Shown here: in pieces, positions 1-8,235 of the stretch
Layout of the letters: each line of letters opens with the position of its first letter
How positions within the stretch are numbered: the stretch's first letter is position 1
Source: Acidithiobacillus ferruginosus
Lineage (GTDB): Bacteria > Pseudomonadota > Gammaproteobacteria > Acidithiobacillales > Acidithiobacillaceae
Assembly (NCBI RefSeq): GCF_018854495.1
Contig: NZ_JABBDR010000206.1
Coordinates: forward strand, 1 to 36,867
Reading direction: 5' to 3'
Length of the DNA: 36,867 nucleotides
Notes under the pieces: generated by a model
Told to the model about the DNA's origin: nothing
Seen by the model: only the letters and a program-made list of their open reading frames with translations
The model's database searches: none
Made by a program: the position numbers and the translations under genes

Positions 1-1463
1 CCCAAAACCGCCTCACCCTGGGTGAACCCGTGGTGATCGGGGCCCAGGATGCGGAGGAACTGATCCTCGCCGCCGCTTTGGCCTCCGAGCGGGATACGGG
101 CGACCCCATCGACACCGCCGTGCTGGGCGGTTTGCCCGCCTCCGCCCCGTTGGCTTCCTATTCCGTCCTGAAATATCAACCCTTTGATCCGGTAAGTAAG
201 CGCAGTGAGGCGGAGGTGGCGGCAGGCGCCGAGCGCTTTCGCGTAGCCAAGGGCGCCCCACAGGTCATCCTGGATCTGGCGCAGCCGGATGTCGGCACCA
301 GGCAGACGGTCACCCGCCAGATCGATGCCTTGGCGGAAAAGGGCTACCGTACCCTGGGAGTAGCGCGAAAGGATGGGGATGGCACCTGGCGCTTCCTCGG
401 TCTCTTGCCCTTGTTCGATCCGCCACGGGAGGATTCGGCGCAAACCATCGCGGCCGGGCAGCGGATGGGGATCGACATCAAGATGGTCACCGGCGATCAC
501 CTGGCCATCGCCAAGCAGGTTTCCACGCTGCTGCATCTGGGGCAAAACATCGTTCCGGCCGAAGCCCTCTCCACCGATGTCCACGCCGCGCAGACCCAGG
601 CCGAACAGGCCGACGGTTTCGCACAGGTCTTTCCGGAGCATAAGTTCGCCATCGTCAAGGCACTGCAGGCCAGGGGCCATATCGTCGGCATGACCGGAGA
701 CGGCGTCAACGACGCCCCCGCGTTGAAGCAGGCCGACGTCGGCATCGCCGTCAGCGGCGCCACCGACGCCGCCCGCGCCGCGGCCGATCTGGTACTCACC
801 GCACCCGGCCTGACGGTCATCGTCGACGCCGTCGAGGAGGCGCGCAGAATCTTCGCCCGCATGAACAGCTACGCCATCTATCGGATCGCCGAGACGATCC
901 GGGTGCTGCTCTTCATGAGCCTGTCGATCCTGGTATTCAACTTCTATCCGGTCACCGCGGTGATGATCGTCATGATCGCCCTGCTCAATGATTTTCCCAT
1001 CATGATGATCGCTTACGACAACGCCCCCACGGCGCCCCAGCCGGTGCGCTGGGACATGACACGGGTGCTGATCATCTCCATCCTCCTCGGCGTACTGGGC
1101 GTCGTCGCCTCATTTTCCCTGTTCTGGATTGCCGAAACCTACCTGCATTTACCGGCGGGCGTCATCCGCACCCTGATTTTCCTGAAACTGCTGGTGGCCG
1201 GCCACCTGACCATCTTCCTGACCCGTAACACCGGCGCCATCTGGCAGCGGCCCTGGCCGAGCTGGAGCTTTTTCAACGTCACCATCGCCACCAAGGTCAT
1301 CGGCACCTTCGCCGCCGTCTACGGCTGGCTCATTCCCCCCATCGGCTGGGGCTATGCCCTGCTGGTATGGGCCTACGCCCTGGCCTGGTTCCTTATCAAC
1401 AGCGGGGCCAAGATCATCGCTTACCGTGCACTAGGGGCCTATCGCAAGTCGACAACACATTGA
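1..1463 (+). CDS. P-type H+-ATPase (plasma-membrane type), C-terminal part
   Basis: The reading frame is open to the left edge and its first residues read QNRLTLGEPV, the stretch that directly follows the DKTGTLT phosphorylation site in P-type ATPases. The N-terminus, first membrane helices and phosphorylated Asp therefore lie outside the window. What remains holds the nucleotide-binding domain, the KMVTGDH motif near nt 480, the hinge motif MTGDGVNDAP near nt 690-720, and then about six hydrophobic segments to the C-terminus. The absence of heavy-metal CPx features and the short C-terminal membrane domain fit the type III (PMA1-like) proton pumps, which export H+ using ATP. In an acidophile this would support cytoplasmic pH control. 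A decayed second copy follows immediately. The family assignment is strong; proton as the ion is inferred from the family. Confidence 0.93.
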   Translation, partial: QNRLTLGEPVVIGAQDAEELILAAALASERDTGDPIDTAVLGGLPASAPLASYSVLKYQPFDPVSKRSEAEVAAGAERFRVAKGAPQVILDLAQPDVGTRQTVTRQIDALAEKGYRTLGVARKDGDGTWRFLGLLPLFDPPREDSAQTIAAGQRMGIDIKMVTGDHLAIAKQVSTLLHLGQNIVPAEALSTDVHAAQTQAEQADGFAQVFPEHKFAIVKALQARGHIVGMTGDGVNDAPALKQADVGIAVSGATDAARAAADLVLTAPGLTVIVDAVEEARRIFARMNSYAIYRIAETIRVLLFMSLSILVFNFYPVTAVMIVMIALLNDFPIMMIAYDNAPTAPQPVRWDMTRVLIISILLGVLGVVASFSLFWIAETYLHLPAGVIRTLIFLKLLVAGHLTIFLTRNTGAIWQRPWPSWSFFNVTIATKVIGTFAAVYGWLIPPIGWGYALLVWAYALAWFLINSGAKIIAYRALGAYRKSTTH

Positions 1464-1464
1464 A

Positions 1465-1620
1465 ACAGATGGATATCTGGTGGGCATGACCGGAGAATGG
1501 CATGCCGATCATGGCCATCGCCGTTGACAACACCTGGCTGAATCCCAAACCCGTAACATTGGGACATGCATCGTGTCCTCACGCTGTCCACCGTATTGGG
1601 ACTTATCGGAACGGTATAGA
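1465..1620 (+). pseudogene. Remnant of a second tandem P-type H+-ATPase
   Basis: Directly after the stop of the intact ATPase, three short pieces of the same kind of protein appear in order. GYLVGMTGE (nt 1471-1497) matches the start of the hinge motif. MPIMAIAVDNTWLNPKPV (from nt 1502) matches the FPIMMIAYDNAPTAPQPV region of the intact neighbour. MHRVLTLSTVLGLIGTV (from nt 1566) matches its MTRVLIISILLGVLGVV helix. The first junction skips everything from the hinge to the mid-membrane domain, and a one-base shift just before nt 1566 separates the second and third pieces. A stop then ends the frame. The 3' end runs under the convergent LysR gene. This looks like a second, tandem H+-ATPase gene reduced by deletion. 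The pieces differ enough from the neighbour to be a paralogue rather than a recent copy. Confidence 0.75.
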
Positions 1621-2499
1621 ACCCATAAGGTCCAAAAAAACCGACAAGGCGCGGGAACGCCTTGCCGGATTGGGGATAGCCATATAACTCTGCCATATCA
1701 GCTGCGAGGATGTGATAGGCTGAGAGATCAGGCCCCAGTCCGGCCTCTGCTCAAACACGGTACGCGTCATAAAACCTATTCCCAAACCTGCTTTCACCAT
1801 GGCTCCCACGGATTCCACATCGGACACCTCAATGAAGTGCGCGGGTACAATGTTTTTTTGTCTGAACGCCTTCTCCAGTCTCCTTCGAACTCCGGAAGAA
1901 GGTTCTCGCCATACCACAGGAAAAGGTTGTATGTCTTCCAATCTCAGCACCGACACTGATGCCAGGGGATGGGTTTTAGGCATGACCGCGATGATTTCGC
2001 CGGTCAACCACGGTTGTATTTCATAACTATCGGGTAGATGCGGTATATCCATCTCTCCTTCAAAAAAGAAGACGTCCAGTTCGGAAAGATTGATGTCTCC
2101 CCAATAGGTCACACCGCTCTTTATGTAGAGATTGACCCCTGGATGCTGGCTTTGAAAACTTTGCAAATAGTGCGGTAGTAAATAATTGGCAATCAGGCTG
2201 GTAGAGGCGATGCGCAGTTCTCCCGCTTGCAAGGATTTTTGGCGCATGAGCAGATTCTCAATGTCTTGTAACTTGGCGCGCAACTGCCGGATATCGGGAA
2301 TTAATGCTTGGCCGACGGGCGTCAGTTGAATGCCACCGCCCTCGCGGACATATAAAGGCTCGCCGATTTCCCGTGTCAGTTTATGCAGGCGTTCCGAGAT
2401 GGCCGGTTGTCCCCGCCCCAGGCGTAGCGCGGCTTCGCTGACACTGCCGGTTTCTGCAACCGCGAGGAGGGTAAGCAACTGCTCGGCATCCATCGTCAT
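1603..2499 (-). CDS. LysR-family transcriptional regulator
   Basis: A typical LysR-type regulator of about 298 residues. The N-terminal winged helix-turn-helix is visible (LLAVAETGSVSEAALRLGRGQPAISERLHKL spans it, with the recognition helix at QPAISERL), followed by a linker helix and a two-lobe effector domain ending near residue 290. An earlier in-frame ATG at 2523 exists. I prefer the ATG at 2499 because GGAG lies six bases upstream of it and because the earlier start would fall inside the palindrome at 2521-2540. The gene is divergent from two ClC genes with only about 90 bp between the starts, so it most likely controls them and itself. The effector is unknown. A strong intrinsic terminator lies inside its last codons (separate entry). 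Confidence 0.9.
   Translation of the reverse strand: MTMDAEQLLTLLAVAETGSVSEAALRLGRGQPAISERLHKLTREIGEPLYVREGGGIQLTPVGQALIPDIRQLRAKLQDIENLLMRQKSLQAGELRIASTSLIANYLLPHYLQSFQSQHPGVNLYIKSGVTYWGDINLSELDVFFFEGEMDIPHLPDSYEIQPWLTGEIIAVMPKTHPLASVSVLRLEDIQPFPVVWREPSSGVRRRLEKAFRQKNIVPAHFIEVSDVESVGAMVKAGLGIGFMTRTVFEQRPDWGLISQPITSSQLIWQSYMAIPNPARRSRALSVFLDLMGSIPFR
1634..1668 (-). terminator. Intrinsic terminator inside the 3' end of the LysR gene
   Basis: Read on the - strand, CCGGCAAGGCG is followed by a six-base loop and CGCCTTGTCGG, which form an 11-bp stem with one G-U pair, and then seven T. The structure is a textbook rho-independent terminator. It lies about a dozen codons before the LysR stop codon, so the hairpin and T-run are themselves translated (ARRSRALSVFL). 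On the + strand there is no T-run after the stem, so it is one-directional. Confidence 0.75.
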
Positions 2500-2520
2500 C
2501 GGGTTCTCCGATATTATTCT

Positions 2521-2540
2521 CAATTAAATCGATTTGATTG
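2521..2540. promoter_or_regulatory. Palindromic operator, probable LysR binding site
   Basis: Twenty bases centred between 2530 and 2531 read as an inverted repeat, CAATTAAATC/GATTTGATTG, with only one symmetric mismatch pair. It contains the spaced T...A dyad expected for LysR-type regulators and sits between the divergent LysR and ClC genes. It overlaps the proposed -35 element of the ClC promoter, so binding could activate or block that promoter and also repress the regulator's own gene. Confidence 0.6.
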
Positions 2541-2562
2541 TGCAGCAAGAATAGCATATTTT
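2534..2562 (+). promoter_or_regulatory. Candidate sigma70 promoter for the ClC pair
   Basis: TTGATT at 2534-2539 and TATTTT at 2557-2562 are separated by 17 bases and lie 27 bases before the preferred ClC start. The -35 element is embedded in the palindrome described separately. Prediction by eye only. Confidence 0.45.
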
Positions 2563-2588
2563 TAAAAACGAGTCCCCGGAGTGTACTG

Positions 2589-4436
2589 ATGGCCAATGAT
2601 TCTTCCCTTCCCGCCGATATGGATACCCTCGTCATGGAACGAGACGTCCAGGGATGGCAGGGGGTGTTTCGGACGAATCCGGCCTTTCACCTGATTCTGG
2701 CGTTCTTTGTGGGGATTATCGCGGGCTTGGGTGCGGTCGCTTTCCGGCGCCTTATCGGTCTGATGCATAATGCCTTCTTCTTCGGTCAGATTTCCTCGCG
2801 CTTTGATGACTTGCAGCATTCCGCCGCCAGCTTCTGGGGTTTGGGCGTCGTGCTGGTCCCCGTTCTCGGCGGGCTTGTGGTGGTCTGGCTCGTCCGGACT
2901 TTTGCGCCAGAAGCCAAAGGGCACGGCGTACCTGAAGTTATGGATGCCATTTATTACGGGAGCGGCGTTATTCGGCCCGTGGTGGTTCTGGTAAAGGCGC
3001 TCGCGTCGTCTATCAGCATCGGCAGCGGCGGATCGGTAGGACGGGAGGGGCCGATTATTCAGATTGGAGCCGCCTTCGGCTCCAGCCTGGCCCAGTGGTT
3101 GCGGTTGCAAGAATGGCAGAGACTGGGGCTGATTGCGGCGGGAGCGGGCGCCGGTATTGCCGCGACGTTCAACACACCGGTGGGCGGCATATTGTTTGCG
3201 ATCGAGCTCATGCTGGTGGAAGTCAGTGCGCGAACCCTTGTTCCGGTCATGATCGCCACAGGTACCGCCGCCTTCGTATCACGCCTGTTTCTGGGTGATT
3301 ATCCGTCGTTTATCATCTCTCAGCATATTATCGACCAGACGCTGCACCAAAGTGCCGGAGCCTATGCCGCCTATGTTCTGCTCGGTCTTTTGGCGGGCGG
3401 GGCCGGCCTGCTGTTCACAAGCAGTCTATATTGGACGGAGGATCGCTTCGAGCGCTGGATCAAAAATCCCTACGCACGACATGCCGCGGGCATGCTAGGC
3501 GTAGGCTTGGTCATTTATTTTATGATCACCTTTACCGGTCATTACTACGTAGAAGGCGTGGGTTATGCGACGGTTCAGGATATTCTCGACGGCGTCATTA
3601 CGCACCCCGGTTTTCTCCTGCTCCTGCTTTTACTGAAGATCCTGACTTTTTCCGTTACACTGGGTTCCGGAGGATCGGGCGGTGTGTTCTCTCCCTCACT
3701 GTATGTCGGGGCAGTCCTGGGCGGGCTATATGCCGTCATCGCCAATCATTTACTGCCGGGAATCGGGATTAGTATGACCATCGCGGCCGCCTTGGGAATG
3801 GCGGGGATGGTCGCCGCATCTACCGGTGCCGCCGTTACTGGTGCCGTGATGATTTTTGAAATGACCAGCGACTACCACATTATCATCCCCTTGATCATCG
3901 TCGCCTCTCTCGCCTTTGGGGTCCGTCGACTGATCACCAGGGAGACGATTTACACGCGCAAACTGATCCGCCGCGGTCATTTCATTCCTGAGGCGCGGCA
4001 CAGCAACCTCTACCTGATGCGTCCGGCTGGAGAGTTTATTGAGACTCCGCTGATCCGGGTAAAAGGCAGCCGAACGCTGGCAGATATCGCGGTACTGCTC
4101 CATCGCGGCCGTGAAATACCGCATATCCTGATCGTCGAAGGGACGCAACCCCGTGCGGTACTGACCGCTCCGCGCGTACGTGAGTTGCTGCGGCACCGAC
4201 AAACCTCGACCCCCATAGAAAATTTTTCCAGCGAGGATTGGTTTAGTGTTCCCGTGGATTGCCAAATATATGACTTGGTCGCCAGATTCCGTGCCACCCA
4301 TCAGGAATGCGCGCTACTCTGCCGAATCGATCCCCCGGAACATCACGAAGATGTTATAGCTATTGTGACGATTGAGGATGTGCTGGCCTACACCTCCCTG
4401 CCCATGCGCTTGCTACGCCCTCACGCGGCGCAATGA
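2589..4436 (+). CDS. ClC-family anion channel/transporter with C-terminal CBS pair
   Basis: A ClC protein of about 615 residues: roughly 18 membrane helices (to about residue 450) followed by two CBS-like repeats (about 460-612). The gating-glutamate motif GREGP is at 151-155 and the second-half motif GSGGSGGVFSPSLYVG is present. At the place of the canonical GSGIP anion-coordinating loop it has GHGVP (111-115), so the central Ser is His. The position matching the internal proton glutamate of E. coli ClC-ec1 is Leu207. These changes mean Cl-/H+ exchange cannot be assumed. I chose the ATG at 2589 because GGAG lies seven bases upstream; a TTG at 2538 would also be open. It is followed 12 bases later by a second ClC gene, and it is divergent from the LysR regulator. 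Likely role: anion movement linked to charge balance or acid resistance. Confidence 0.92.
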   Translation: MANDSSLPADMDTLVMERDVQGWQGVFRTNPAFHLILAFFVGIIAGLGAVAFRRLIGLMHNAFFFGQISSRFDDLQHSAASFWGLGVVLVPVLGGLVVVWLVRTFAPEAKGHGVPEVMDAIYYGSGVIRPVVVLVKALASSISIGSGGSVGREGPIIQIGAAFGSSLAQWLRLQEWQRLGLIAAGAGAGIAATFNTPVGGILFAIELMLVEVSARTLVPVMIATGTAAFVSRLFLGDYPSFIISQHIIDQTLHQSAGAYAAYVLLGLLAGGAGLLFTSSLYWTEDRFERWIKNPYARHAAGMLGVGLVIYFMITFTGHYYVEGVGYATVQDILDGVITHPGFLLLLLLLKILTFSVTLGSGGSGGVFSPSLYVGAVLGGLYAVIANHLLPGIGISMTIAAALGMAGMVAASTGAAVTGAVMIFEMTSDYHIIIPLIIVASLAFGVRRLITRETIYTRKLIRRGHFIPEARHSNLYLMRPAGEFIETPLIRVKGSRTLADIAVLLHRGREIPHILIVEGTQPRAVLTAPRVRELLRHRQTSTPIENFSSEDWFSVPVDCQIYDLVARFRATHQECALLCRIDPPEHHEDVIAIVTIEDVLAYTSLPMRLLRPHAAQ

Positions 4437-4448
4437 CGGAGCATGTTG

Positions 4449-5834
4449 ATGAAACCTTCCGCATGGTTTCATCGCAGTTTGGAGCCGCATCATGAAGGTC
4501 CTGGTTTGATTCTGCTGGGTGCCGGAGTGGGTTTATTGACTGGGCTGGGTGCCGTACTTTTCCATTATCTGATTGCCGCCATTCATAATGCAGCGATTTT
4601 AGGCACTTATGGTATTGTGCAAAACGCACGGGAACATACCCCCGTCTCCCCGTGGGGCGTATGGATTATTCTTGTGCCGGTGATCGGCGCCCTGCTGGTA
4701 ACGGTGCTGGTGCGCAACTTCGCACCGGAAGCACAGGGTGCCGGTGTCAGCCAGGTACTACGTGCGGTACATGCCGATCGGGGCCATATGCGGCCGGTGA
4801 TTGCGATCCTGCGACCGGTGGCGACGGCCATCACCATTGGCACGGGCGGTTCTGCTGGCCGGGAGGGTCCGGCCATGCAGTTCGGTGCCGCTATCGGTGC
4901 CCTGGTAGGGTATCTTTTTCGGGTGCAGGATCACCGGCGCATCCATTTGTTGGGTTGTGGTGTCGGCGCGGGTATCGCCGCCGTCTTCAATGCGCCTCTG
5001 GGAGGGTGGTTTCTGGCCATGGAAGTGATCGTGCCCGACTGGCGGCCCTGGACCGTCCTATCGACACTCGTGGCAACAGCCTCTGCCAGTTGGGTGACGC
5101 AGGAGGTGTTCGGGAGCGGTCATCTCTTTGCCCACGCCGACATCAGCCATTGGAATGGCAGCCTCATGTTGCCGACCTTTGCCGTGGTGGGCAGTCTCAT
5201 GGCACTGATGAGTCTTGGTTTTATTCGGCTGATGGATCGTGTCGATGCCTACAGTCGGAAACGGCTACAAAATCCTTACGCGCGCCATATGTCCGGTATG
5301 TTGCTGGTGGGCATCCTGCTCTATGTCACCAGTCGGTTGACGGGCCATTACTATTTGATCGGCGGCAGCTATGCTGGGATATCCGACATATTGCTCCACC
5401 AGATGCATTGGCCGTTGCTCTTGCTGCTTTTGCTGGCCCTCAAGGCAATAGCGACCAGCCTAACGATCGGTACCGGTGGTTCCGGGGGGATTTTCTCGCC
5501 TTCCCTGTTTATGGGGGCCGCACTTGGCAGTTGTTTAGGAATGCTTCTGGAACCCGCTATCGGTGTTCCGCATCTGGCGGCCTTGTTCGCCCTGTGTGGA
5601 ATGGCCGGCATGGTGGCGGCCACCACCGGGGCTTTGCTCAGTGCGCCCGTGATGGTGGTGGAGTTAACTGGAAACTACCATGTTCTGCTGCCGGCCATGG
5701 TGACAGCCCTGACTGCTTTTGCCGTACGCCGTGTGTTTTTGCAGGACAGCATTTATACCCTGCCATTGCATCGCGAGGGGCTTCCCGTTCCTGAGAACCA
5801 TTATATCGTCGAAGAGAAAATGGATGACAAATAA
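4449..5834 (+). CDS. ClC-family anion channel/transporter, no CBS domains
   Basis: A second, shorter ClC protein of about 461 residues that ends right after the membrane domain. Motifs: GREGP at 137-141 with the external gating Glu, and GTGGSGGIFSPSLFMG in the second half. The canonical GSGIP loop is replaced by GAGVS (97-101), and the residue matching ClC-ec1 Glu203 is Val193. The start at 4449 is preferred over the ATG at 4443, because the GGAG at 4438-4441 is seven bases from the former and only one from the latter. It lies 12 bases after the CBS-containing ClC gene and is almost certainly co-transcribed with it. The two proteins are paralogues rather than a recent duplication. They may form separate homodimers, or a heterodimer, as ClC proteins act as dimers. 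Confidence 0.92.
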   Translation: MKPSAWFHRSLEPHHEGPGLILLGAGVGLLTGLGAVLFHYLIAAIHNAAILGTYGIVQNAREHTPVSPWGVWIILVPVIGALLVTVLVRNFAPEAQGAGVSQVLRAVHADRGHMRPVIAILRPVATAITIGTGGSAGREGPAMQFGAAIGALVGYLFRVQDHRRIHLLGCGVGAGIAAVFNAPLGGWFLAMEVIVPDWRPWTVLSTLVATASASWVTQEVFGSGHLFAHADISHWNGSLMLPTFAVVGSLMALMSLGFIRLMDRVDAYSRKRLQNPYARHMSGMLLVGILLYVTSRLTGHYYLIGGSYAGISDILLHQMHWPLLLLLLLALKAIATSLTIGTGGSGGIFSPSLFMGAALGSCLGMLLEPAIGVPHLAALFALCGMAGMVAATTGALLSAPVMVVELTGNYHVLLPAMVTALTAFAVRRVFLQDSIYTLPLHREGLPVPENHYIVEEKMDDK

Positions 5835-5942
5835 TCCGTACATCACATACAACCAAGCTTCATTTGATGAAATAAATTACCGCTTTGATGTGACGGGGGA
5901 ACCAACAACATCATATCTTGTCAATAGACTGGGATGGGAACC

Positions 5943-6239
5943 ATGATAAGGTATCTAGTAATGCCATACCGCAACGTTGCCGCTGTTTCTTTGTTTTCTA
6001 TATTGTTTTTGTCTGGGCGCTCTGGTGTGGCAGCTAATGAGTCGCCATACTCGCATAAAAGCGCAGCATGGTTCTCAAGAACAAAAAATACTGAAGCGCT
6101 TCATGCTCAACTTGGTTGGTGTGCCCAGCACAACCCAGATATGTCCTTACATTCTTGCGCAATAGCAAAAGAGGCTTACGTAAAGATAGTCGGGCAGTGC
6201 AATGCAATGACAACAAAGCTATTTAAATCCAATCAATAA
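5943..6239 (+). CDS. Small exported protein, EexN/TrbK-like
   Basis: A protein of about 98 residues with an N-terminal signal sequence (basic start, then a hydrophobic run ending near GVAA) and a short mature part with three cysteines. The mature part reads AAWFSRTKNTEALHAQL...C...HSCAIAKEA, which resembles the WY/F-x(n)-C-x(n)-C-xxA pattern of EexN-type entry-exclusion lipoproteins of conjugative plasmids. There is no clear lipobox Cys here, so it would be periplasmic rather than lipid-anchored. ATGs at 5934, 5943 and 5961 are all possible; I use 5943 because GGGA lies eight bases upstream. There are no conjugation genes nearby, so it would be an orphan. Family assignment is tentative. Confidence 0.55.
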   Translation: MIRYLVMPYRNVAAVSLFSILFLSGRSGVAANESPYSHKSAAWFSRTKNTEALHAQLGWCAQHNPDMSLHSCAIAKEAYVKIVGQCNAMTTKLFKSNQ

Positions 6240-6291
6240 GTAATCAATAATTCGTTAATAATAGCCCAAATAACCCTAGATAAGGATGAAT

Positions 6292-7689
6292 ATGACTACC
6301 CCACAAAACGCACTGGACGGACGGGAACGCCGATCCATTATTGCCTTGGCCGGAATATTTGGTTTACGCCTGCTCGGGTTATTTCTGGTATTACCGGTAT
6401 TTTCCGTGTATGCCCATGGATTGCATGGGGCAACACGCCACCCGATACTCATTGGCGTTGCTCTGGGTGCTTACGGCCTGACTCAGGCCATTTTCCAAAT
6501 CCCCTTCGGCAGACTGTCAGATAAGTGGGGTAGGAAACCCGTCATCGCGGCGGGACTCCTTATTTTTGCCGTTGGCAGCGTTATCGCCGCACAGGCCACC
6601 AGTATCGAATGGTTGCTGGTAGGGCGGATCATACAAGGTGCAGGTGCCATAGCCGCCGCCATCATAGCGCTCACCGCAGATCTGGTGCGCGAAGAACGCT
6701 GGACCAAGGCCATGGCCACTATCGGCATTACCATTGGCATCAGCTTTAGCGTGTCACTGGTGTTATCTGCACCGTTAACACAATGGATTGGGGTACAAGG
6801 AATCTTTTGGTTAACGGCTGCCCTGTCCATTCTCGCCATCGGCGTGCTCTACAAGGTGATACCGGATGTCCCGGCACGCTTCCATCGTGATGCCGAAATG
6901 AACCCTGCCGCACTGAAGGACGTACTAAGGAATCCCAACCTGCTCCGTTTGGACTTTGGTATATTTTCACTCCATACAGGGCTGACGGCGCTATTTGTGG
7001 TGCTTCCGCTGGTGCTCATTGATCCGCAGCATCCTCTCCTCTCTGAGGCGGATCAGTGGATGTTGTACCTCCCGGTCATGCTGCTTTCTTTTATGGCGAT
7101 GATCCCCTTTATCATTATCGGTGAGGCCAAGCATCGCCTCCGCGAAGTCTTTGTGCTGGCGATCGCGATTCTGTTGGCTGCTGTCGCCTGGATGGCGCTT
7201 TCCAATCACAGCATCTGGTCCATTGCCATCGCGCTGTTTCTGTTTTTTGTGGGCTTCAACGTGCTGGAGGCAAGTTTACCTTCACTAGTGGCCAAATTCT
7301 GTCATCCGGGTGCCAAGGGAACGGCCACTGGCGTATATACCACGGCGGAGTTTCTAGGGGCATTCAGTGGCGGTTTATTGGGAGGATTACTTTATCTGCC
7401 CGGTCAACACAACTACAGTGATGTCTTTTGGGCCGTGGCGGCTATCTATTTGATCTGGTTAATAGTGGCGCTCACGATGCAACAGCCACGTTATGTCGCC
7501 ACCAGGATATTTCCTCTTCCTGTCGATAGCCAAGACAACAGTCAACTCACCCGGCAACTTCTGCAATTGCCTGGAGTAGTGGAAGTGGCAATTTTCCCGG
7601 ATGAGAATGCGGTGTATTGCAAGGTAGAGAGCAAAATATACGATGACGAGCGGGTGCGATCCATTATTGGATATGCAAGCCAAACATAG
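6292..7689 (+). CDS. yajR: YajR-like MFS exporter
   Basis: A 12-helix major facilitator protein of about 465 residues. The motif-A loop between helices 2 and 3 reads GRLSDKWGRKPVI, and the antiporter-type motif C region follows in helix 5. After the last helix comes a soluble tail of about 65 residues (LPGVVEVAIFPDENAVYCKVESK...) with a ferredoxin-like beta-alpha-beta pattern. This tail, together with the N-terminal ERRSIIAL...GLRLLGLFLVLPVF and the LMEALLPSL-like segment (here VLEASLPSLVAKF), matches E. coli YajR and its C-terminal YAM domain. It is therefore a drug/H+ antiporter-like exporter of unknown substrate. AAGGA six bases upstream supports the ATG at 6292 over 6286. It stands alone, in the same direction as the ClC genes. 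Confidence 0.88.
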   Translation: MTTPQNALDGRERRSIIALAGIFGLRLLGLFLVLPVFSVYAHGLHGATRHPILIGVALGAYGLTQAIFQIPFGRLSDKWGRKPVIAAGLLIFAVGSVIAAQATSIEWLLVGRIIQGAGAIAAAIIALTADLVREERWTKAMATIGITIGISFSVSLVLSAPLTQWIGVQGIFWLTAALSILAIGVLYKVIPDVPARFHRDAEMNPAALKDVLRNPNLLRLDFGIFSLHTGLTALFVVLPLVLIDPQHPLLSEADQWMLYLPVMLLSFMAMIPFIIIGEAKHRLREVFVLAIAILLAAVAWMALSNHSIWSIAIALFLFFVGFNVLEASLPSLVAKFCHPGAKGTATGVYTTAEFLGAFSGGLLGGLLYLPGQHNYSDVFWAVAAIYLIWLIVALTMQQPRYVATRIFPLPVDSQDNSQLTRQLLQLPGVVEVAIFPDENAVYCKVESKIYDDERVRSIIGYASQT

Positions 7690-7913
7690 ATGCGACGAAC
7701 AACCAAAGACAGAACATGGGTTTATTGGATTGGTCACGTTTCGGCTGCCATCCTACATCAGGTACGGGGTGATCCTGTCTGTCGCGCGTTTTTTTGGAGC
7801 AATCAGGTCACCCAGATGGTAGACATTAGAAGTTCTATTGCGGCGATGAAATGAGTGCCACCAATGCCCACATGAGCGTTGTCACGTAGCAGATAATTGG
7901 GGGAGGCCTGAAA

Positions 7914-8123
7914 ATGTCAAAAGCCATGATAAAGGCAATAAAGTATTTTTTATTTTTTAGCATCACGCCAGCAGTCGGGATAATCGTATACTTCTCATTT
8001 AACTTTTTTGGGATAGATATCGCTTTTAAATACATTATATATTTATTGATATTGATTCTCTTTGTGAAGATTATTGTTGGCGGAGTAGTTATCACTGTCT
8101 TTAAAAAGGCTAAAGAAGACTGA
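7914..8123 (+). CDS. Small two-helix membrane protein, unknown
   Basis: A 69-residue protein with a basic start, two hydrophobic helices (about residues 11-31 and 37-59) and a charged tail KKAKED. A very good ribosome binding site (GGGGGAGG, seven bases before the ATG) supports translation. The gene is much more AT-rich than its surroundings, which may hint at transfer. I do not recognise a family. It lies alone between the exporter gene and the molybdenum hydroxylase operon. Confidence 0.5.
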   Translation: MSKAMIKAIKYFLFFSITPAVGIIVYFSFNFFGIDIAFKYIIYLLILILFVKIIVGGVVITVFKKAKED

Positions 8124-8211
8124 TTTCCATAGTAGCTAAAGGCCTGAATCCGGACTGTTGCGCCCCGTGATGGATCAGGATCTCTCTGTGCTCCTTTGTG
8201 ACCAGGCTCGT

Positions 8212-8235
8212 CGGCAGGTAGCCGATTTCGTCAAT
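8212..8235 (-). pseudogene. Possible scrap of an IS21-type istB gene
   Basis: On the - strand this stretch encodes IDEIGYLP, the Walker B hallmark of IstB ATPases of IS21-family elements. The frame continues as TSLVTKEHREIL, which does not fit IstB, so only about eight residues match. It may be chance or a mobile-element scar. The rest of 8124-8400 shows no gene. Confidence 0.25.

Noticed and set aside
1573..1959. Open frame on the + strand opposite the LysR gene
   Set aside because: It lies antisense to a well-supported regulator, has no ribosome binding site and no recognisable protein; only its first part overlaps the ATPase relic.
7770..7800. T-run after the YajR-like gene as a terminator
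   Set aside because: Seven T are present but no stable stem could be drawn just before them.
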